NCBI GenBank assembly: GCA_034186235.1
Contig: JAXGBA010000023.1
Location: 1 to 14,278 of the forward strand
Source of the DNA: CAKSKB01 sp034186235
Lineage (GTDB): Bacteria > Bacillota > Clostridia > HGM11514
Direction: 5' to 3'
Length of the DNA: 14,278 nucleotides
Under the pieces are notes generated by a model. It searched no databases. It worked only from the letters and a program-made list of their open reading frames with translations, and had not been told where the DNA came from. Made by a program: the position numbers and the translations under genes. Positions 7,967 through 14,278 of the stretch are shown in pieces (positions within the stretch are counted from its first letter, which is position 1; each line of letters opens with the position of its first letter).

Positions 7967-8459
7967 GATAATTCATCTCCCTTTTTATGATTTCTTTTGC
8001 CTTATGAAGTCTGCTTTTTACGGTGCCTTCGGGGCAGCCGAGTATTTTGGCGATTTCCTTAACCGAAAGTTCCGCATTGTAAAACAGAACAATCACCGGG
8101 CGGTATTTGTCATCCAGTTCCGATACAATGCGGCGGACAAGAGCAAGGGTTTCCTTTTTCTCAACGCTTTCCGAAACATTATCGTCACCCGATATAAAAA
8201 GCTCCGTATCGTCATAGCTTAAAGTCGGGGCTATTCGGTGGCGCCGCCGCGCCTTCCGCTGCTCATTCTGCCATTCGCTGACGCAAATTTTCATTAAAAG
8301 TGCCCTCGGATTGCGTTTTTCATCGATGTTCTTGCCAAATGCTTTCAGCATGGTTTGCTGATATAAATCGTCCGCCTCAAACCTTGAGCGTGTTAAGTAA
8401 AGGCAAAAGCTGTATAAGCGGTCGCCGTGCTCGTTTATCAGCTTTTCCGTGCTGTTCAT
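7956..8459 (-). CDS. ECF RNA polymerase sigma factor (SigV-like)
   Basis: This 167-residue ECF sigma factor has region 2 at about residues 8-45 (RLYSFCLYLTRSRFEADDLY, then QQTMLKAFG) and region 4 at about 108-160 (VSELDDKYRPVIVLFYNAEL, then SVKEIAKILGCPEGTVKSRL). The linker (about 66-105) is basic then acidic. It directs RNA polymerase to stress promoters and should be held by the RsiV-like protein encoded immediately downstream with an 11-base overlap. Start ATG 8459 has AAAGGAGG 8 bases upstream. A possible autoregulatory ECF promoter lies at 8497-8525. Length is typical for the family. Naming it SigV rests mainly on the partner anti-sigma factor. Confidence 0.9.
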   Translation of the reverse strand: MNSTEKLINEHGDRLYSFCLYLTRSRFEADDLYQQTMLKAFGKNIDEKRNPRALLMKICVSEWQNEQRKARRRHRIAPTLSYDDTELFISGDDNVSESVEKKETLALVRRIVSELDDKYRPVIVLFYNAELSVKEIAKILGCPEGTVKSRLHKAKEIIKREMNYHEE

Positions 8460-8496
8460 TTCCGATTCCTCCTTTCGTTTTCCGGTGTTTCACTTA

Positions 8497-8525
8497 TATA
8501 TTGCCGCAACTTTTAAAAAGGTTCA
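8497..8525 (-). promoter_or_regulatory. candidate ECF-type promoter of the sigma/anti-sigma operon
   Basis: On the minus strand, TGAACCTTTT starts at 8525 and resembles the GAAC-type -35 box of ECF sigma factors. The -10 region (GCGGCAATAT around 8506-8497) lacks an obvious CGTC, so the downstream half is uncertain. The -35 lies directly after the T-tract of the trmFO terminator. Confidence 0.4.
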
Positions 8526-8528
8526 AAA

Positions 8529-8554
8529 AAAGAGGGAATTTTTTCTCCCTCTTT
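8529..8554 (-). terminator. terminator of the dprA-topA-trmFO operon
   Basis: On the minus strand AAAGAGGGA pairs with TCCCTCTTT (9-bp perfect stem, 8-base loop), followed by TTTT. It begins 4 bases after the trmFO stop. Confidence 0.85.
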
Positions 8555-8557
8555 AAT

Positions 8558-9850
8558 CTATATCACATCAAAATTTTCAAGAGCCTTGAGAGCACGTGCG
8601 GAAATCGCCTCGTTTTTCTCGCGTTTTCCTCTGATTTTCATTCCGAGAGGTTTGATAATACCGAAATTAACATTCATCGGCTGAAAGTTCGTAATTCCTT
8701 CGCAGCTTATGTAAGCGGCAAGCGCATGAAGTGCGGTTTCCTCCGGGAACGAAAATGTCCCCTTTCCGGACATAACCGACGCACACTGAAGTGCCGCCAT
8801 AAGCCCGGATGATGTGGATTCTGCATAACCTTCAACCCCGGTAATCTGCCCGGCAAAAAAGATTTTAGGATGCTTTTTCATTGAAAAACTGTAATCGAGA
8901 AGCTTAGGCGAATTTAAAAATGTATTTCTGTGCATAACGCCGTACCGTACAAATTCCGCATTCTCCAAACCGGGAATCATCGAGAAAACCCGCTTTTGTT
9001 CGCCCCATTTAAGATTTGTCTGAAATCCCACAATATTGTAAAGGCTTCCGACGGCATCATCCTGCCTGAGCTGAACAACCGCATACGATTTTTCATTTGT
9101 ACGCTTATCCACAAGCCCCACCGGCTTTAGCGGCCCGAAAAGCATTGTGTCCCTTCCCCGCTTTGCCATAACCTCAATCGGCATACATCCCTCAAACACA
9201 TCAAAGCCCTTAAGTTCAGTGATTTCAGCTGTTACAAGTGCGTCGTAAAACCGATTATATTCCTCCTCCGTCATAGGACAGTTGAGATAATCCGCATCGC
9301 CCTTGCCGTATCTTGATGCCTTGAACGCTTTCTCCGTATCAACCGATTCAAATGTTACAATCGGCGCTGCGGCGTCAAAGAAATGAAGATACTCCTCATC
9401 CCCGGTAAGTCTTTTTATTTCGTCTGTGAGCGCATCCGATGTAAGCGGCCCGGTTGCAACGATTGTGTATTCATTCTCGTTGATTTCGGTCACTTCTCCG
9501 GGAATAATCTCAATAAGAGGATTACTTTTAATTTCATCGGTAACAAGCTTTGAAAAACCCTCGCGGTCAACCGCCAGCGCCCCTCCCGCCGGAACCGCCG
9601 TTTTATCGGCACAACGCATTATAAGCGAATCCATCATGCGCATTTCCTGTTTCAGAAGCCCGACAGCGTTTGAAAGATTATTCGCACGGAATGAATTGCT
9701 GCACACAAGCTCGGCAAATTTTTCACTGTGGTGAGCCGGGGTGTATTTCTGCGGTTTCATTTCAAAAAGCCTTACGGCAATATTGCGCTTTGCCAGCTGA
9801 TACGCTGCCTCAGAGCCGGCAAGCCCGGCACCTATAACATTGACCGTCAT
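8558..9850 (-). CDS. trmFO: methylenetetrahydrofolate-tRNA-(uracil-5-)-methyltransferase
   Basis: This 430-residue cytosolic FAD enzyme makes 5-methyluridine at position 54 of tRNA, using methylenetetrahydrofolate as carbon donor. The N-terminal dinucleotide motif VIGAGLAGSEAAYQLA (residues 5-20) binds FAD. The two functionally important cysteines of TrmFO are present: Cys50 in LVCSNSFRANNL and Cys222 in FEGCMPIEVMA. GQITGVEGYAESTSSG in the C-terminal part is a family hallmark. Length matches the usual 430-440. Start ATG 9850 overlaps the topA stop by 4 bases (ATGA), so translation is coupled. The dprA-topA-trmFO order is the one conserved in Firmicutes (smf-topA-gid in Bacillus). Confidence 0.95.
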   Translation of the reverse strand: MTVNVIGAGLAGSEAAYQLAKRNIAVRLFEMKPQKYTPAHHSEKFAELVCSNSFRANNLSNAVGLLKQEMRMMDSLIMRCADKTAVPAGGALAVDREGFSKLVTDEIKSNPLIEIIPGEVTEINENEYTIVATGPLTSDALTDEIKRLTGDEEYLHFFDAAAPIVTFESVDTEKAFKASRYGKGDADYLNCPMTEEEYNRFYDALVTAEITELKGFDVFEGCMPIEVMAKRGRDTMLFGPLKPVGLVDKRTNEKSYAVVQLRQDDAVGSLYNIVGFQTNLKWGEQKRVFSMIPGLENAEFVRYGVMHRNTFLNSPKLLDYSFSMKKHPKIFFAGQITGVEGYAESTSSGLMAALQCASVMSGKGTFSFPEETALHALAAYISCEGITNFQPMNVNFGIIKPLGMKIRGKREKNEAISARALKALENFDVI

Positions 9851-12800
9851 TTTGTTTTGCCCTCCGCCGCCCGTTTTTTCGCCTCGCAGTCGGCGCAGTA
9901 CTTTCTCTTGTTCTTTCCGTATCCCTTTTCAAACATTATGCCGCCGCAAACGGGGCACTTCTCGTTTGTAGGTGCATCCCACGAAATAAAATCGCAGTTC
10001 GGGCTGTTTTCGCAGCCGTAATATTTTTTGCCCTTCTGGCTTTTTTTCTCGAGAATCCTGCCGCCGCATTTCGGACATTTAACACCGGTATCAACAACAA
10101 TTGTTTTCGTGTTTCTGCATTCCGGGAAGCCCGGGCATGCAAGAAACTTGCCGTATCTTCCGAGTTTATAAACCATTTTTCTGCCGCATTTTTCGCATAC
10201 AACATCCGATTCCTCATCGGCGATTTTAACCTTTTCCATTGCCTTTTCCGCAACCTCAAGATTAGTCTTGAAAGGACCGTAAAAATCTTTCAGGAACTTA
10301 ACCCAGTCAAGCTTGCCTTCTTCGATATAATCAAGCTCCGACTCCATATTAGCAGTAAACTCAACATCGACAATATCCTTGAAATACTGCTTCATAAGCT
10401 CGTTTACAACCCTTCCGAGTTCTGTGGGCTTAAGAAGCTTCGCCTCCCTCACGACATACCCTCTCTGAAGAATTATGGTAATTGTAGGAGCGTAAGTGCT
10501 CGGCCTGCCAATGCCGTTTTCCTCCATCGCCTTAATGAGCGCAGCTTCGGAATACCTCTGCGGAGGCGTGGTGAAATGCTGTTTCGAGTCAATGGACTTC
10601 TTTATGAGCCTGTCGCCCTCGTTAAGGTCGGGAAGGCTCGCTATGTTATCAATATCATTTTCATCGGGATTCTCAACAGTTTCCTTGTAGAGCACCGTAA
10701 ACCCGGGAAATTTCATTTTTGCGCCGGTGGTTTTGAGAATGTAATCTCCCGCCGAAATATCTGCGCTTATTGTATCGTAAACCGCAGCTTCCATCTGGCT
10801 TGCCACAAAGCGTTCCCAAATAAGCTTATAAAGCTTATACTGGTCAGTAGGAAGCGATTTTTTAACCGTTTCCGGCAGAATTGTAACATCACTGGGGCGG
10901 ATTGCTTCGTGTGCGTCCTGCGCACCTTTTTTCGCCTTGAACACACGTGGGGAAGAAGGAAGATAATCCTTGCCGTACTTTCCGCCGATAAACTCCCTTA
11001 CCGCCTTCTGCGCTTCATCGGAAATACGCAGCGAGTCGGTTCTCATATAGGTGATAAGACCGATAGGCCCGATACCCTCGACATCAACGCCTTCATAGAG
11101 CTGCTGCGCCGCCGCCATGGTTTTTTTGGCGGTGTAACCGAACTTTTTTGAAGCCTCCTGCTGCATTGTACTTGTCGTAAACGGCGGCAGCGAAGCCTTT
11201 TTCTTAACTGACTTTTTAACCGTTTTTACGATAAATTCAGCCGTTTCGAGAGCAGAAACAATTTTTGCCGCTTCTTCACCGTTCGGGATTTCAATTTTAC
11301 CGTTTTTATCACCGTAAAATCTTGCCGGAACCTTAAACTTATCCTTCATAAGGTTTGCAACCACGGACCAGTATTCCCTCGGTTTAAAGTCCTCGATTTC
11401 CTCCTCGCGGTCGCACACAAGTCTTGTCGCAACAGACTGCACCCTTCCGGCAGAAAGCCCTTTCTTTACCTTTTTCCAAAAGAGAGGACTTATCTGGTAA
11501 CCCACAATCCTGTCAAGTATACGCCTTGTCTGCTGTGCATTTACAAGGTCTGTATTTATGCTGCTTGGATTTTTAACTGCGTTTTTAACTGCATTTTTGG
11601 TTATTTCGTTGAAAGCAATTCTGCATTTCTGAGAAGGGTCAATTCCCAGAAGATACGCAAGGTGCCACGAAATAGCCTCGCCTTCGCGGTCAGGGTCGGT
11701 TGCGAGGTAAACCTTGCTGCTTGACTTCGCTTCTTTTTTTAGCTTGCTGAGCAGATCGCCCTTTCCTCTTATTGTGATATACTTAGGTTCAAAATCGCCG
11801 TCAACATTAACGCCGAGCTGGCTTTTGGGCAAATCGCGCATATGCCCCATCGATGCCATAACCTTATAGTTGCTGCCAAGATATTTTTTAATTGTTTTCG
11901 CCTTTGCGGGCGATTCCACAATAACCAAATTTGACATACCGCTATACCTCCGTCTGCCGTCCGTTTTGCGGACAGCGTAATTTATTCGACAAACACATAG
12001 CTGTTTCCGCCGTCTTTTCTTATGACACCGTCCACTTCAAGCATCATAAGCGACGGCAGCAGCTGTGTTTCGTTAATATTCATCATTCTTGCAATTTCAT
12101 CTATGTGAAGCTCTCTGTTGTAGAAAAGAAGCTCCGCAATGCGGCGGCTCATCGGCTCGGATATACCTCCGAGTCTTTCATCAATATCCTGCCGCTGCAC
12201 CCTTTCCGGCTGCTCAAAATGAACCGGAAGATACGGAACAATATCCTCAACCTCCGTCACCGGAATACAACCTGATTTTATAAGATTATTGCTGCCGGCG
12301 TAATTTGAATTGTAAATACTTCCCGGAACAGCAAAAACATCCTTGCCGTCCTCTGCGGCAAGATTAGCTGTAATAAGCGCTCCGCTTTTTTCGGGTGCTT
12401 CAACCACCAATACACCCATACCGAGCGCCGCCATTATGCGATTCCTTATCGGAAAGTGATGACCTCTTGCCTTGGTGCCGGGCGAAAACTCGCTGATTAC
12501 GGCACCGTTTTTAATTATGTTCTCCATAAGCTGTGCATTTCCTGCTGGATATACGACATCTACTCCGCACCCAAGAACCGCAACGGTCGGTGTTTTGCCG
12601 GCAATTGCACCGCGGTTTGCGGCTGCGTCTATACCGTCCGCCATACCGCTGACTACCGTGCAGCCGGCGTCGGACAGCCTGCACGCAAACTCAAACGCCG
12701 TTCTCTCGCCTTCCTTTGTGGATTTCCTCGTTCCGACAATCGTGAACATGGGAATACCGTTGAAATCCTGAATCGAGCCTCTTTTGTAAATAACAGCCGG

Positions 12801-14278
12801 CGGTGCATAAATATTCTTTAGCACCTGCGGGTATTTTTCACTTTTATAAGTGATTATTTCAATTTCGTTTGCAGCACAATATTTCACTATTTCTTCGGCT
12901 CTTTTAAGTTTTTTGTGACACAGCGCATCCAGTTCCGAGCGCATTATCCCTTCAATTTCGGATATTTCATCCTTTGCCGCCCCGAAAACCTCCTCGGCAC
13001 TGTCAAAATAATTAATCCACTCGTTTTCCGCCTGACCTCCCGGGTACAAAGCCTCGGAAAGCCAAACCCAATGCTCAAGCATATAATCTGTCCTTTTTTA
13101 AGAAAAATAATGTATGTTTTAGCGGCAATCGTTCGGCAAACCGCTTATTTATCCTCCCTGCTCAGGAATTCGGCTCTTCTTCTCTGTCAAGCCTACACTC
13201 CCTCTCGGTCGCTTCGAATAAGATTACACTTCGTTTTTGCCTTGTGCCCTGTCTTTTCATTGTTTTTATATATTTTGCCGAGGGCACTTGGCAAAAAGCT
13301 CAATGTTCACTTATTCTCGCTGCTTAGGAGATAGGCTCTTCTTTGTCTTACCGCCTCATACGCCGTGACGGCAAACGATACCGCAGCATTAAGCGATTCG
13401 CTGCTGCCGAGCATAGGTATTTTTATTCTGCCGTCACAGATATTTCTGATTTCGTCCGACACACCGTTCGCCTCATTTCCTATAACAACGGCAAACGGCT
13501 TTTTGAGATCGTAATCATATATACATGATGATTTGTGCAAGTCCGCACACACGATTTCAAGTCCCTTTTTTTTCACATCATCGATGCCGCATTTTACAAT
13601 CGGTATTCCGTAAAGCGAACCCATGGTTGAGCGCACAGCCTTAGGCGAATAAACATCCGCACACCCCGGAAGAAGCACAACCGCACCGAAGCCTGCCGAA
13701 TCGGCGGTTCTTATAATTGTGCCCAGATTGCCCGGATCCGAAACCCTGTCGCATATAACCACCGGGTCGGAAATATCTGAAACCGTATATTCCGGCTTTT
13801 TCACAACCGCCAGCACTCCCTGCGGATTTTCGGTATCTGCCATAGCGGAAAGTACATTTTCGGTAACCTCAAAGCTCTCTTTTGCGGATATTCCGAAATC
13901 GCAGCCCGAAAGCATAAACAGCAAGTCAATCTGTGCGCCTTTTTCGGAAAGGTCACGCACAAGGCGTTCACCTTCAGCCAAAAATTGCCCCGTTTCATCA
14001 CGGAAGGAACGCTTATTAAGCTTTTTTACATATTTAACAAGCTTATTTTCTCTGCTTGAAATCAGCACTGCACGCACCTCCGTTAGTTAAAAGACTGCCA
14101 ACTGTTTATCGTTCACCGTTTTCGCCTCTTGGCTGCAATTTCTTTATGCAGCTTTATCAAATGTACTCGCCGCCAATCGGCGAAAAGCTGTTCACTCGCT
14201 TAATTTGACTGTTCATGAGATAGGCTCTTATTTTTTGTCAAGCCTCGGTTTCTTCGCGGACGGTCGTGTAAAATCGCA

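Overview
The window looks like chromosomal DNA of a low-to-medium GC Firmicute of class Clostridia, probably a gut-type Oscillospiraceae or Ruminococcaceae relative. The evidence is strong AGGAGG-type ribosome binding sites, frequent GTG and TTG starts, a SigV/RsiV-like sigma/anti-sigma pair, and the Firmicute gene order dprA-topA-trmFO. I see no phage, plasmid, CRISPR, tRNA or rRNA. Taxonomy is inferred from gene content only.

Layout. Positions 1-118 hold the 3' end of cinA/pncC (plus strand). Positions 130-520 hold a decayed trans-aconitate methyltransferase (tam) with an internal deletion and two in-frame stops, closed by a strong bidirectional hairpin. A phosphoribosyltransferase (593-1150, minus) and a plus-strand operon (1305-5785) are divergent, each with a good extended -10 promoter. 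The operon encodes a YibE/F membrane protein, a MATE exporter, an SDR oxidoreductase and a parallel beta-helix protein without signal peptide. Its genes overlap or lie within 17 bases of each other, and it ends in a near-perfect 14-bp terminator that also encodes the last residues of the convergent HD-domain gene. The HD gene (minus) and a TetR regulator (plus) diverge from two promoters that share one palindromic -10 box.

All genes from 7082 to the end are on the minus strand. In transcription order they are a SpoU/TrmH-type RNA methyltransferase, dprA, topA and trmFO (topA/trmFO overlap by 4 bases), a terminator, then an ECF sigma factor overlapping an RsiV-like membrane anti-sigma factor. 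The sigma gene's likely ECF promoter abuts the trmFO terminator.

The most unusual element is a structured repeat present in three copies around the RNA methyltransferase gene: one just upstream and two in tandem just downstream. The copies share short identical blocks and a long hairpin, and the hairpin sequence differs between copies while pairing is kept. One copy runs into the methyltransferase gene and appears to supply its last ten codons. No clearly new defence or biosynthetic system is evident. The repeat family and the YibE/F-MATE-SDR-beta-helix operon deserve the closest look.
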